Shown here piece after piece: positions 1 to 10,704 of a DNA stretch of 64,000 nucleotides. The number at the start of each line of letters is the position of its first letter. Positions within the stretch are counted from its first letter, which is position 1. A program made the translations under genes and the position numbers. Origin of the DNA: Micrasema longulum. Its lineage: Eukaryota; Arthropoda; Insecta; Trichoptera; Brachycentridae. Below the pieces are notes generated by a model, which searched no databases, was not told where the DNA came from, and saw nothing but the letters and a program-made list of their open reading frames with translations. Location: positions 605,693 to 669,692 of the forward strand of contig JAGVSM010002388.1 of assembly GCA_022494885.1 (NCBI GenBank), in the 5' to 3' direction.

Positions 1-720
1 AAATTTTTATTGGCGCTTCTGTAAAGTTGTTACATTTCGTTTGGTAACTTTTTTTTCTACACTATTGATTTTCTATTTGCTGTAGGCGTACGTTAAATTC
101 TAGAGCGAGTGTGTTAAAAAAAGCAATATTTAAAAGCACTCACAGTTTTATTTAAAAGAGTACAATATTTTGATTTATTATTTTCCGATTTTTATTTTAT
201 GTCTGATTTTAACTTGCGAACATTAAAAGCGTAAAAAAATAATATTTGAAGTGTTTTTCGTTTATGTATATTTTTGTACAGTTATTTTATTTGGATATAT
301 TCGGGATTACTGCCAATGGTAATTTCTGTGAATAAAAATAATAAAATACAGTATGGACACAAATAAAACTAGAAAAAGAAAATATTGGAATGATACACAA
401 ATACCGTAAACCTGCCGGGAATTAAAGTAACATCCTTAGGCATAGTAGACAATTGCGTTTACCACTACTTTACAAAACGTTTGGTACTCAGTATGATTAT
501 ATTTAAAATTGTTTTATTGAAATAAACGGCACGTCGTGCTTTTTACATATAAGTTGCATACATAATTAAAAATTTTCCTGTAAGTAAAATTATTAGCAAA
601 AATAGTAATTTAAAGTATGAGTAATTTAAACTACTACTTAGGTAACTAGTATAAATATCCATAAAAATACGTGGTGATATAAATAGTTTAAAAAATAAAA
701 AATGTTATGGTATTTCAATA
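1..720. other. AT-rich spacer, nothing recognised
   Basis: No coding-like open frame, tRNA-like box or repeat shared with the rest of the window was seen. The stretch is dominated by A/T runs. Confidence 0.5.
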
Positions 721-727
721 TTATAAT

Positions 728-1311
728 TTCCCTTTCCGCACCCAGTGGTGCATAGGGAACTGCATTGGTAAACCAAATGCAGAGTATTTCTATCATCTGT
801 CACTTGAAGGTAAAATCATCTCCCATCCACCATCAAAAATGTTACTACATTATCTCTGTTTAAATCACGTCTGAAGAAACATCTCCTTTCTCTTCCTTAA
901 TCTCTCCTCCTTTTCTGTTTCCTCTTTCCTCTTTTTTCCTTTTTCCCATTAAGTAATAGTTTTTTGATTTAAGGTAATTTATAAACAAATACGTTTATTT
1001 TTATTTTTCTACATTTTTAACTTTTTTTATTTTTTATTTTTCTATTGAATATGTTCTGTAACTTGAATTATAAAAATAAAACTTTTATCTTATTGGTTGG
1101 TTGGAAGAAATTGCCATTTGGCAATAAGCCCGCCAATGTACAAATAACCTTATGTACAAAAAGTTAAATAAATAAAAAATAAAAAAATAAATAAAATAAT
1201 TAGTATTACGCTTCAGATGCCAGTCTAAAAACAATAAAATTATAAATCAATATTTTACATCGAACCCAGGACCTCGAGAATGGTAGGTGATCACGCCAAC
1301 CATTACACAAC
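728..1311 (-). repeat. SINE-A copy split by a LINE tail
   Basis: Two pieces of one tRNA-derived SINE flank a LINE tail. Positions 728-812 match the 3' part of the minus-strand SINE-A at 48298-48420 (same TGCATAGGG and ACTGCATTGGTA blocks). Positions 1199-1311 match its tRNA-like head, ending in a reversed B box (CGAACCCAGG). The order is what is expected if the LINE fragment at about 813-1198 inserted into a complete SINE. Confidence 0.7.
813..1198 (+). mobile_element. 5'-truncated LINE 3' end
   Basis: The first 90 bases translate to the C-terminal tail common in CR1/Jockey-type LINE proteins (NHLPSTIKNV, then LFKSRLKKHLLSLP). A pyrimidine-rich 3' UTR follows, then the GGCAATAAGCCCGCC block at about 1118-1135 and an A-rich tail. 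The same protein end, UTR and tail occur in reverse at 41995-42340. It encodes only the end of a reverse-transcriptase protein and cannot be active. Confidence 0.75.
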
Positions 1312-1324
1312 AAAGAGGACTTCT

Positions 1325-1440
1325 CCATTCGATTTCCTTATTCAGGATTCTTACCTGAGAGCAGTCAACGAGTTGAAAACACTCGTCCAGGGTTCTTGTT
1401 CTATTTCACACACCGAACTGTATTCTTCATCCACCTAGAT
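1325..1440. repeat. Short interspersed repeat next to SINE-A
   Basis: A block built around CTCGTCCAGG and a following ATTCTG-type stretch recurs at 15516-15565. A related TTCAGGATT..TTACCTGA block lies at 63380-63405. All three sit beside a SINE-A head, so this may be flank-linked repeat or part of a SINE variant. Confidence 0.4.
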
Positions 1441-2520
1441 ACACAATAAAGTTGTAGGTATTTTGATTAATAAAAATTTGCTTTATAAAGGTTAACGATT
1501 AATCTGCCAATTTGACGTGATTGGGTGCTTACTTTATTACTTAACTACTAGTAACTGTAATATTATTCAATTTTAAACGCCATTAAATTCAAAATTGTTA
1601 ATATTACTAAATCAGAGCTGACTGTTTATCATTCCCAAACTTTTAATGTCTTTTTAATGTAGCTTCTGGTTACTCTTAATTTATTATCACTTTACATCGC
1701 GTCCCGGACAAGATAATAAAAAATAACGAGTCCGGCTATTATTGCTGGTTATATAAAACAAGCGTCACTACCCCTAACAGTGTCAGGTAGCCAGTTAATC
1801 TATTCTCGGTAGCGTAATATAATCATCCCTTCACCGGCTGAACCTCACAAAGCCGGGAATAAAAGCCATTCGGTCACAGTACTTTTCATAATAATCTACG
1901 ATAAACATTGGCGGAAAATTTGTCCCTGTGAACATAACAAATACAAAAAGCACAAGTTGAGTTGGTAAGATTTTAGCGTTCTTTCAGCAAATTTGTAGTT
2001 TCAAAGGAAACATGCATAAGAAATACGGGCTTTATTTTATTTTCAGAATAAAAATAAATAAACGAAAATCGTTTGCTGTTGTTCGTAAAATAAGAAGCGA
2101 GGATTGACCTGTGCATCGAAATAATGTAGCTTGATATTGATATCGTACAACCTGCCTCAAATGCATTTATGCAGTAAAATAATTTTCTAAGAAACTCTGT
2201 AAATTGCGAATGCGCTTTTTGTTCGCTTTGAAATATATATTGTAGGGACGCGGACGCTTTGGAACAAAATATTGTTGCAGCTATCAATTGCTTTGTGTTA
2301 GATTTCTTTGTATTTTAAAATACGTTAGCTTTTACATTTTAAAATTATTTTTATTGTCGTATTCCTTATTTCAATTTTATCCACATAAATGCAACTGTAG
2401 GGGTCGATAGTCACCATACTGAGGAGATAATTATTTTTTGACTCTTGTGTGGCTATGATGTCACACTAGTCGACAAAGGATACAAGACTTTTAAATTTAT
2501 TTCAACAGAGGTAAAACATT
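1441..2520. other. Unassigned spacer
   Basis: No supported gene. The 104-residue minus-strand open frame at 1973-2287 has no recognisable domain. Around 2430-2490 there is a short match, in reverse, to 17339-17380. Confidence 0.4.
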
Positions 2521-2527
2521 TTGATCA

Positions 2528-2717
2528 TGTTACACAGTGCGTAAAGTGGCCACTTAAACCAGCCAATGACAGATCATAAGCACTGTAAATGCCTAGACTT
2601 CCATATTTTCTTCTCAAAAATGTTTTCCTTCTCTGTTGAAATGAAATAAAATATGAATAACTCCCTAGGGAGGAAATCCAGCCAGTCTGCAAGCATTTGG
2701 ATACACTCAAACATTGT
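2528..2717 (+). repeat. Interspersed repeat D, copy 1
   Basis: Closely matches 3400-3610: the CACTTAAAC..AGCCAATGAC block, a CTTCTCTGTTGAAAT block, the palindrome CTCCCTAGGGAG at about 2661-2672, then CCAGTCTGCAAGC. It has no protein coding potential that I recognise. The class is unknown; the repeat recurs about ten times in this window. Confidence 0.75.
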
Positions 2718-2764
2718 TGAATTACTACCTGGTAAAAGAAGAAGCATAAAAATTAGAAGATTGT

Positions 2765-3160
2765 TTTCAGGCGTTGCCTAGTAGGTGATTTGGTTCAGCC
2801 GGATGAATCTCACCCACGCGATAAAGGTTTCAGCTCTATTTATTTATTTATTAATGAAATCATACGGTCTTTATATAAAACAAGGTACAAAAGAACAATT
2901 TTAAAAAGTAAGACCAATTACAGATTTCACACTAATTTATTATGAATGCAGGAGGAGAGGGGAAAAATAATTTAATTCTAAAAAAGTAAAAATAAAAATA
3001 TTACATAAAAAGTTCATAAAAAGGAGAAGACATTGTAAAGCTACTCTGCTTTCCTCCCTGTCTCTCTGCTTCCATGAACATTTCAATTTAATAGTAAAAA
3101 AAATCACAACTAACAATAAATTATTCGATGCAGGTAGTAGATGTAGATAAGTATAAATTA
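2765..3160. other. Repeat K fragment and LINE-tail-like stretch
   Basis: Positions 2765-2832 resemble 31985-32050 (a TTCAGCCGGAT..TCACCC block in both). From 2835 a (TTTA)n run followed by AT-rich sequence looks like the antisense 3' end of a LINE, by analogy with 6190, 39112 and 60950, but no protein remnant is visible. Confidence 0.35.
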
Positions 3161-3164
3161 AGAG

Positions 3165-3330
3165 TTGAAATCAAATGATTAAAATTAAAAGTAAAAGTTA
3201 AGATTAAAATGAAATGTTTAAATTAAAATTAAGTTAAAAGTTTAAATTTAAAGTTAAAATTAAGAATTAAAATTAAAAAGTTAAAATTGAAAGACAAAAT
3301 TAAAAATCAAATAAAAAGTTAAAAGTTTTA
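3165..3330. repeat. Degenerate AT-rich tandem array
   Basis: The stretch is made of repeated variants of AAAATTAAAAGTT, in units of roughly 10-14 bases, with scattered substitutions. It contains only A, T and a few G/C. It reads as an old low-complexity minisatellite. Confidence 0.7.
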
Positions 3331-3341
3331 CTTCACAAAAG

Positions 3342-3705
3342 TCAACAGATGGAAGAGTTGAGGATATGTGGATGTTCAAACATGGGCAGAATGGTGACTG
3401 TTACACAGTGTGTAATGTGGCCACTTAAACTAGCCAATGACAAGTCATAAGCCCATAGGTCATTCACGGCATTTACATGCCTAGACTTCCATATTCCCTT
3501 CTCAAAAATGTTTTCCTTCTCTGTTGAAATAAATGTAAATATGAAAAACTCCCTAGGGAGGAAATCCAGCCAGTCTGCAAGCATTTGGACATACTCAAAC
3601 ATTGTTGATATAAGACTTGATACATCTCTCTTATTTTTTAAATGATGAACTCGTATTTTTTGTAATCTTCAAATGGACATTTTCATACCGGATTTGGAAA
3701 GCAAA
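3342..3705 (+). repeat. Interspersed repeat D, most complete copy
   Basis: Holds the fullest version of repeat D. It starts with ACAGATGGAAGAGTTGA-type sequence, passes through the CAGCCAATGAC-like block, the palindrome CTCCCTAGGGAG at about 3551-3562, and CCAGTCTGCAAGC. It continues into a tail (3610-3705, GATATAAGACTTGATAC and TCAAATGGACATTTTC) that recurs in reverse at 17265-17350. Copy 1 lies only about 620 bp upstream in the same orientation. Confidence 0.75.
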
Positions 3706-4650
3706 AATTATGAAAACTATGCTGGATGTTAAAGCGTAAAATATTTATCCTTACCACGCGAAAAACGAATGTCCGCTAATTCAGAAACACATTTGTATAA
3801 GAGAGAGCACGAAGATAGAACTCATAACAAGAAAGATATAACTAATTACAAGAAAGACAGAGATGCTGTTCTGTGGCGGGTGTTGTGTAAAACAGTTTTA
3901 GTCGGTCGATGACAGTGATGGGGAACGCACGCGCGTGATTTGTGCGGCGTATTTACTATTTTTAATTTATTTTGCTATTACAGGGCTTAGTTATCTGTTT
4001 ATTTTCATAAATTATGGAAAAAGAATCATAAATAGTATGTCTCCAAGTTTTTTTTTTTCAAACGTCTGAACTATAAAATATTCCGTCTTTTACAAGTGTT
4101 CAATCACCGCGAGCAAAGGACTTATTTACCACGGTATTTTAAGAGTTAAAACGCTCAGAGATTTTGCATCTGTGAACGCGGACAACAAAAAAGCGGGGAG
4201 ATGAGGCGAAGTACTTGTCACTGACTGAGCTTGTCCGAACTGATTGTATGCTGGAACTGAGGATGCTATCATTTATGTATACAATTGTCCTGTGGTCACT
4301 TGAATTCCTAGTGGGAACTTGATTTCGCGTACTTCTTCCTTGGCTGTCAACAGTTTAATATCCGCATGCATCAATAATATGGGTGTTTTGATAGTCAAAT
4401 GTTTGCATCGTTTCTGCACTCTTCTTAATACGGTATTAGGTCCAAGGGACTCCTACAAAATTAACAAAAACTGATTATGTTATAAATATATTTTCGTCTT
4501 TTATATAATCAATTTATCTATGAAATAACGTGTCTTACAGCTACTTGAATTAAATTTTAATTTAATGCAATACGGAAATCACGTAATAACTGTTTCATTT
4601 ATCAATTGCACTGTTGTACTCTGACTTAACCTGCATTTTCTATACAGTAA
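3706..4650. other. Unassigned spacer
   Basis: No supported feature. A locally GC-richer patch (3895-3950) and another near 4190-4260 show no coding frame. Confidence 0.4.
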
Positions 4651-5078
4651 AAACACGGATTTTCAGGCCCAGACGGCAAAATTTCAAAGTAACAATCCTT
4701 ACGGTAAGTTTAAAAAAATATATTTTTTCAAAATTCATTTAGAAAAATGTATATTTTTATTGTAATTTCAAAATGTATGAAACTTTAATTTCTCGGATTA
4801 ACATCCCTTCCGCAAACTTCTACCCCTCCCCGACATTAAAAAGTTGAGATAAAAACTTATTTGACCAACAAACCGATATGTATCAAACGCGGACAAGGGA
4901 AGTGGCTGGGTAGGAGAGAGATAAGGGTTATTGGAGGGACTGTTCGTCCGAGAAATTAAGGATTTCCTCCATTTTGAGATTATAACGGAAAAAAAAATTA
5001 TGATTTTTATAAAAGCTTACCATGAGGAATGTTCTTTTGAAGTTTCACGGTCTGGCCTTGAATAACCGTGAATAAGCC
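4650..5078. mobile_element. Foldback element H, copy 1
   Basis: The first about 190 bases are an imperfect reverse complement of the last about 190. The left arm contains CACGGATTTTCAGGCCCAGAC at 4655, CTTACGGTAAG at about 4698 and TTTAATTTCTCGGA at 4785. The right arm carries the reversed counterparts at about 5055-5075, 5017-5028 and 4945-4960. The unpaired centre (about 4860-4920) contains GACCAACAAACCGAT and GCGGACAAGGGAAG. There is no ORF, so it would be a non-autonomous foldback (long-TIR MITE) element. Further copies lie at 25185 and 43238, and a damaged one at 45630. Confidence 0.75.
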
Positions 5079-5337
5079 CTGTAAATTATGATAAGCGAGG
5101 CAAACATATGCCTTACATAAACAACTTGAACTTTTCTTAGGTTTTACTTATTTATGCATATTTCAAATTTTAATATTCACCTTGACTACGTAATGTGTAT
5201 TTTCCTACGCATTCTATTTGTATTTTTTCCTTAGATATTTGACTAACATTTCATCCTTTATGCATTTAACATTATATAAATAACGAAAATTTACGTTAAA
5301 GCACTTAGGCAACAAATTGGAAACTTCTAATTACCCC

Positions 5338-5915
5338 TTTATCTTCTTCTCTTAGTGCCCTGTCAGGTATCCTTAACATTGGCAATCACTCTGGCAAAAG
5401 TCTCTCTGTCCTGTGCTGCCCGGAAAATCTGCTCCACAGCCCTGAAGCCAATCCATTCTCGTATATTTCGCAGCCAGGACATCTGTCTTCTTCCAGCTTG
5501 TGACCCTTAATCTTGCCTTTCAAAATTAAATGAAGCAAATGGTACTTTTTTCCACGCCCATTATACCCCAGTTATGAAGTTGAAAGATGGTATAGAGTTC
5601 TCTGTTCGTTCTAGCTCAACTTAAGACTTCTTAAGCATTTTGCGATGCCACCACATCTCAAAAGCCTCCAGCCTGTTCACAGTGTTCACTTTCAGAGTCC
5701 AAGTCTCACAGCCATACAACAATACAGACCACACATAACATTTTGCAAATCTTTACCATATTTTCAAGTTTAGATTAGCATTGCTGAATAGAGGTTTTAT
5801 TTTATTAAAAGCATCTATTGCTGTCTCAATTCTGCATTTAATTTCTATATCTGGGTCAAGGGTCTCTGTTAAAATGATGCCTAGGTACTTAAACTTGTCC
5901 ACCTTTTTAATAATA
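5338..5915 (-). mobile_element. LINE reverse-transcriptase C-terminal relic
   Basis: Reverse translation gives, in order, DKFKYLGIILTETLDPDIEI (5900-5840), IETAIDAFNKIKPLF, LLYGCETWTLKVNTVNRLEA (5725-5670), FEMWWHRKMLKK, WLRNIREW (5480), and IFRAAQDRETFARVIANVK (5440-5380), ending in stop-QGTKR. This is the classic region after the reverse-transcriptase core of RTE- or R1-like LINEs. Frameshifts separate several blocks. The 3' end carries a GAA-type microsatellite tail (reversed at 5343-5353). Related tails occur at 9820 and 51996. Confidence 0.85.
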
Positions 5916-5929
5916 ATAATAATGATGTT

Positions 5930-6735
5930 TGGATAATTTATATAGCGCCATTTTTGTGAAAATCACCTCAAGGGCGCTGTACAATAAATAAATATCCCAA
6001 CACGTCTTGCAGCTACAGAGCGTATGGACGGTTGGGATTCTAGTTCCTCGTCTCCAATTATGATATATTACAATTATGATATATATGAGCTAGATAACAG
6101 AACGTCTTGCAGCTACAGAGCGCATGGACAATAAGAAATCTAGCCCCTATTCACATTTTTATTTTTAAATTTTTTATTTGACAATGAGGTATTTTTATTT
6201 ATTTATTTTATTTTTATTTTATTAGGGAAATCAACAGTTCTACATACATATTTTAGTAAACAAACAGATATAGTGTATAAACTCAGAACTAATAACAGAT
6301 TTCTACATAGTATACAAAGTTAGTAAAGAATATATATATTACATATCAAATAAATACAAACAATTTATACATATAAAAATGTTATTTTCAAGTACTCAAT
6401 AATCGAAGATTTTTTAAATATTAATTTTAAGAACATTAAGTTACTGTAAATTGGGCGATAAGGACAAAAAAGGACAAAAATGCTTGAAGAGAGGATATAT
6501 TCAGTGATTTTTAAAAAAACGAAATAAAAAGTAAATTTATAAAATTAGAATTTAGATAACAACAAGTCTTGCAGCTACTGAGCGCATGGACGGTTGAAAT
6601 TCTAGACCCCATTTTCTAAATTTAGATATTTGATAGTTGATAACAGTTACATAATATGATAAAAATTATATGATAGCTAACATCACAAAAAGTCTTGCAG
6701 CTTCAAAACGCATCGACTAATGGAATTTCAACAAG
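5930..6735. repeat. Cluster of four short repeats with a hairpin leader
   Basis: A unit of about 45 bases, consensus GTCTTGCAGCTACAGAGCGC then ATGGACGGTTGGGATTCTAG, occurs at 6003-6046, 6102-6147, 6564-6610 and, more worn, 6690-6731. The middle two are preceded by AGATAACA. At 5935-5990 a TATAGCGCC..GGGCGCTGTA inverted pair precedes the first copy. At 6180-6230 a (TTTA)n run followed by TTAGGGAAATCAACAG looks like an antisense LINE tail lying between copies 2 and 3. The cluster could be the leftover of a larger satellite-like or LINE 3' UTR array. Confidence 0.65.
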
Positions 6736-6739
6736 ATAA

Positions 6740-7600
6740 GAATGATTTAAAAAGTTAATAATAAAAAATAATTTTAAGAAACGTAATAATAATACATTGA
6801 GCAAAGTACTAGTCAGTATGGCAATTAAGTGAACATGTAACAGCACAAAAAGTAAAATATTAAAAAGTAAACAAAGATAGCATTCCTTAACTTATTATTA
6901 AAGTTAACAAGACAGTAGACGATACCCAAACTCAAACCCGTCCCTGTTTTATTTTTGTATGCAGTTAACAGGATCTATTGTCTTTTTCCTAGTAAATAAC
7001 TGTAAAAACACTTGGTTCACATTTGGCTGTTCCCTGGGAGATGATAGTAGAAACGCATCTATGTGCGTAGTGTAGAGTGTAGGTACCAAGGAATATATCC
7101 GCTTCTTTTTAATTTTGTTTGTTATTACTAAACGCATGTTTCCCGCCTAAATTTTCTGATTATTATTATTTAACTTTGATTAAGATGTCAGATAAACTTG
7201 TGTATTACTTTTAATATTCGAGTAATTTTACGTGATATATGTAGGAAAAAAGGTATCATTTGTATTTTATGAACATAGATAGGTAGCACTATATCATAAA
7301 AAAATTGTTTTATAATAAATAGTCAAATTTCGGCACTTGATCTTCACAAATAAACACTTTTATAAACAGTTTTAACAGGGACACAGTTATAAAATCACGA
7401 GAGTTTGTGGCGTTTGAATATATTTTGGTAAGGTTAGGTTAGAACAAAGCGTTGAATATAATAACGTTTATAAAACAATGCTTTAAATTAATTATCTCCC
7501 TCTCTGTTTATAGCATGTCCACACCTTAGCGACTTAACTCAATGTTTATAACAATTTAACACATATTTGTGTATTTTAAACTAAAGTTGCAGAGATGAAC
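6740..7600. other. Unassigned spacer
   Basis: No supported gene. The minus-strand frame at 6949-7137 has no recognisable motif. Confidence 0.4.
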
Positions 7601-7610
7601 TATATTTCAC

Positions 7611-7634
7611 ACCCAGCCCGCTCGGAGGCTGGGT
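7611..7634. other. GC-rich perfect hairpin
   Basis: ACCCAGCC at 7611-7618 pairs with GGCTGGGT at 7627-7634 across an 8-base loop, and is followed by an A run. It stands out in AT-rich DNA. It could be a transposon 3' hairpin or a small-RNA precursor stem; nothing else supports either. Confidence 0.5.
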
Positions 7635-7770
7635 GCGAAAAAAAAATAATGTCACTACCCTTTAATTTGAGAGAAAATGCGCAGTTATCAAGTCGGCCAA
7701 ATGTTATCCATTTTGTTTAACCAACATTATTTGTTAAACTCGGTTGTTTGCCAAATGCGCCCACACTATA

Positions 7771-7870
7771 AAACAGCTCCTGAAGATCGGTAATGGTATC
7801 CGCCAGCAAAACAGTGTCGTCGGCGTACCTGATATTGTTGATTATAACGCCATTAATATTCAAAGCAAAG
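7771..7870 (-). mobile_element. RTE-type LINE fragment, inverted half (catalytic motif)
   Basis: Read on the minus strand this encodes NINGVIINNIRYADDTVLLA then DTITDLQEL, the C motif (YADD) of a reverse transcriptase with flanking residues typical of RTE-clade LINEs. It butts directly against the downstream part of the same protein region on the plus strand (7865-8262), so one element is represented by two oppositely oriented pieces. Confidence 0.8.
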
Positions 7871-8262
7871 AAGATCTTCAATTCTTGGTAACAAAAGTCC
7901 ACGATGTATGCAAGAAAAGCGATTTGCTTATGAATGTTGATAAATCGAAAGTGCTGGTTTTTGAAAGGGATGAAAATATAACTAAATGTGAGATCAGCGT
8001 GAACGGAGATATTCTGAATCAGGTAGAAGAATTTGTGTATCTGGGAAGTATGTTTACTAGGAACGGACAGGCCGAGAAAGATATTGAAAGGAGGGTGAGT
8101 GCCGGGAACAGGGTGAATGGTGCACTTAAATCTACTTTGGCAAACAAATGTTTATCGCAGGAGGCTAAACTAGCAGTTCGCAACGGAGTTCTAGTTTCAA
8201 CTCTAATGTATGGGAGCGAAGTATGAAATTGGAAAAATTATAATGAAAAAAATGTTCCGCAA
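7865..8262 (+). mobile_element. RTE-type LINE fragment, downstream half
   Basis: One open frame encodes EDLQFLVTKVHDVCKKSDLL, MNVDKSKVLVFERDE, NGDILNQVEEFVYLGSMFTR, DIERRVSAGNRVNGALKS and AVRNGVLVSTLMYGSEV. This is the stretch that follows the YADD box in RTE-like reverse transcriptases (thumb region, LGS and YGSE blocks). The frame stops at 8226, where family members continue with a tryptophan; the following bases (AATTGGAAAAA) suggest a frameshift at that point. It is not functional: the catalytic half is inverted upstream. Confidence 0.85.
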
Positions 8263-9815
8263 ATAAATATCAGAGAAATCGATTGATATAACCAACCAGT
8301 TTCTTTTTGGGACCACAGTAACTAAATATGTTATAAGACAAATCGGTTTTACAGAATCATTTTTTCATGTGACCAAATGTGATGTTTATAATATGTGATC
8401 TGTGCATTTTGATCAATTTTTTCAAAACCAATCTTTAAGGCTTTTAACTAGGTACGAGTTAGTTATGCATCATTCTTAAAGCTGAAAATTTTTGGCTCAG
8501 GTGAAAATAAAGTGTCAATTCTGTTAAATATTGGTGTAAATTTGAAACAGAATAACTTTAGTATTTCTCTTACTGAATAAAATGTAGAATCATTAATTTA
8601 AATATTATGTAATAATAAAGTAAACTTGAATTCCCATAATGATTAAATTTATAAAATTGAAACTTGTTCATTTCTACTAGTGTCAAGATTTTGGTCTCGA
8701 CAAAACCCGGTTACTAGTAAAAAAAACAAATGAAAATGAGGGAAACTTATGAAAGTCTATTTTTTACTAAAAACTGCACACTTTACTAGTTGTCTCTGTT
8801 TTTTTGGATTTCTGAACTTAATGTTCGTCATACCTTTAACGTTTTGAAATCAATGTGGTTCGCTGTTTTAGTTTGTTTGGCCATCGTAGATTTTGAAGCT
8901 CTACAATATATGTAAAGCTGAAAAACGAAGCTATGAAATACGTGACATATTTAAGTTTGTACTGCCTGAAAGCTGAGCGCATGCTTCTCGTATAAACCGA
9001 GACATTATTCCATAGTGTGGATGGCAGCAAAACTGTCATACAGCGCATGGGAGATAATAAACAATATATTTACGAACACATTGCCAGTGTCGATGGAGAA
9101 AATTGGATCTGTTCTTCTGGAGTTCAGCTCACATAGATGATTACAGTTTGATCGGAACTCAGGATCAGAATCATTTTTTATGTAGTAACAAAGGCTTATG
9201 AATTGATCATGATATAACGTTATTTGAAATCTGTCTGCTGAAAAATGTGTGGGTTCCGGTTTAAATTTAGATAGTGAAGATATTTTTAAATTTCGCGAAT
9301 GAACACACAGAGGCAAAGTTTATCACATCGACTCACGGTCGAAAGGAAAAAAATTACTAAACGATATGTTCCAACTTTACAGAAGAGCCAATTAAGATTT
9401 TCTGTTTTTTTTTTAATTTAAAAAAAAATTTCCTCAATACTTATCTGTTATTTAGCGCAATTTCTACAAAAAAAATAAAACACGAGATTTTTACTAGTTG
9501 AAAAAATATATAATTCGCTTTTTTGTAAAGTTGTTAGATTTTTTTCTTTAGTCGACATGAGCTCAAATGAAGTATGAAGCTTTCTGATTTTCATGCATGG
9601 ATTTCGGGCATAAAAATAAACTTAAATTACATTTATTAACATATTCATAAAGCATGTAGTAAGTTATTTTTAATATAACTTCCATGAGTTCTTAGATTTA
9701 GAAATATTTAAATACCAGAAACTAGTCAATATGCTTAAACAAACAAACCACATTATTCACTTCATAGTGATGTAAATCGAAACCATTACGAAAATTTTAA
9801 TTACCTACATCTTTC
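8263..9815. other. Unassigned spacer
   Basis: No gene I can support. A 103-residue minus-strand open frame at 9005-9316 has mixed composition and no recognisable motif. Its flanks show no promoter or splice signal I could pair with it. Confidence 0.35.
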
Positions 9816-9819
9816 TTCT

Positions 9820-10150
9820 TTCAATGCCCCTTTAAGTTTGCGATCACTTGGGTGTATGCATCCTTGTTCCGCGCCAACCGGAAGGAGCTTCTCAACACCG
9901 CACACTCCCGTCCAGTAGCGGAAGTTCCTCAGGCAGATCATCTGTCGCCTTCCAACTCCACGCTTCCTTCGATCTTCCCCATAGTAATTAGCTGAAGAAG
10001 CGAATACTTCCTTCCGCGCATGATGTGGCCCAGATAAACGACTTTTTCACTGCTTAATTGAGAACTGTAGTTCTCTTTCCGCACTGGCTCGTCTCAACAT
10101 CTCTGTGTTGGCCATTAAATCTGCCCGCGGGATTCTCAGCATCCTCCTAC
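9820..10150 (-). mobile_element. LINE C-terminal relic
   Basis: Minus-strand blocks read MLRIPRADLMANTEMLRRAS, then (after a frameshift) GHIMRGRKYSLLQLITMGKI, GVGRRQMICLRNFRYWTG and RLARNKDAYTQVIANLKGH followed by a stop and a TTC/GAA-rich tail. This matches the C-terminal layout of the relic at 5338-5915 (KYxLLxLI, then WLRNxREW, then QVIANxK). Frameshifts and stops make it a pseudogene of a 5'-truncated copy. Confidence 0.75.
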
Positions 10151-10182
10151 ATTATTATATTAAAATATGAAATTTGATAATC

Positions 10183-10238
10183 GGGTTTTGGTTTCGTGGC
10201 TCGTAGCCTCAAGAATTAAAATATTTAGGTTAAGTGTA
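10183..10238 (+). repeat. SINE-C fragment
   Basis: Starts with the SINE-C head (ATCGGGTTTTGGTTTCGTGG, compare the reversed end of 32640-32828), then jumps to the SINE-C tail (AATTAAAATATTT). It is an internally deleted copy. Confidence 0.45.
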
Positions 10239-10239
10239 T

Positions 10240-10700
10240 AAGAATGCGAATATTTCATTTTTATTTAAAAAAAAATTGCTATTTTATTATTAATCAGTTA
10301 AAATTGCGTCAAGTTATGACCTTATTAAAATATATATAATTATAATTATTATTAAAATACGTTTGAAATAAAAGGCATTATTATTTGAATAGTACATGTA
10401 TTACCTACATGCCGAATTTGGGAGTGTCTATGTATGATGAAACTAAAGCTTTGACTGGCCATCACAGATTACAATATTGCTGAACAAATACAAGGGGATT
10501 GTAAATAATCTCTTTATGATCCTTCTGTCTGCAAACAATATTAGTTACCGGGACAATACGCTTATTGTATTTGGAGGTGGTACAATACCAAATAATATTT
10601 CATCAAGCATTAATGATTTCACAGCCAATATTACTTTGCCGGAATAATTTTCATCATTTAAGGTTTTTCAAAAGGCTTTAAAAAATAGCCATATAAAAAA
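10240..10700. other. Unassigned spacer
   Basis: No supported feature apart from A/T runs. Confidence 0.35.
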
Positions 10701-10704
10701 AATC

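Noticed and set aside
5930..6735. CRISPR-like array
   Set aside because: Only four imperfect copies at irregular spacing in an insect-like genome; not a CRISPR array.
9005..9316. 103-residue minus-strand frame of mixed composition
   Set aside because: No motif, no start or splice context, no second copy. Kept only as a note within the spacer entry.
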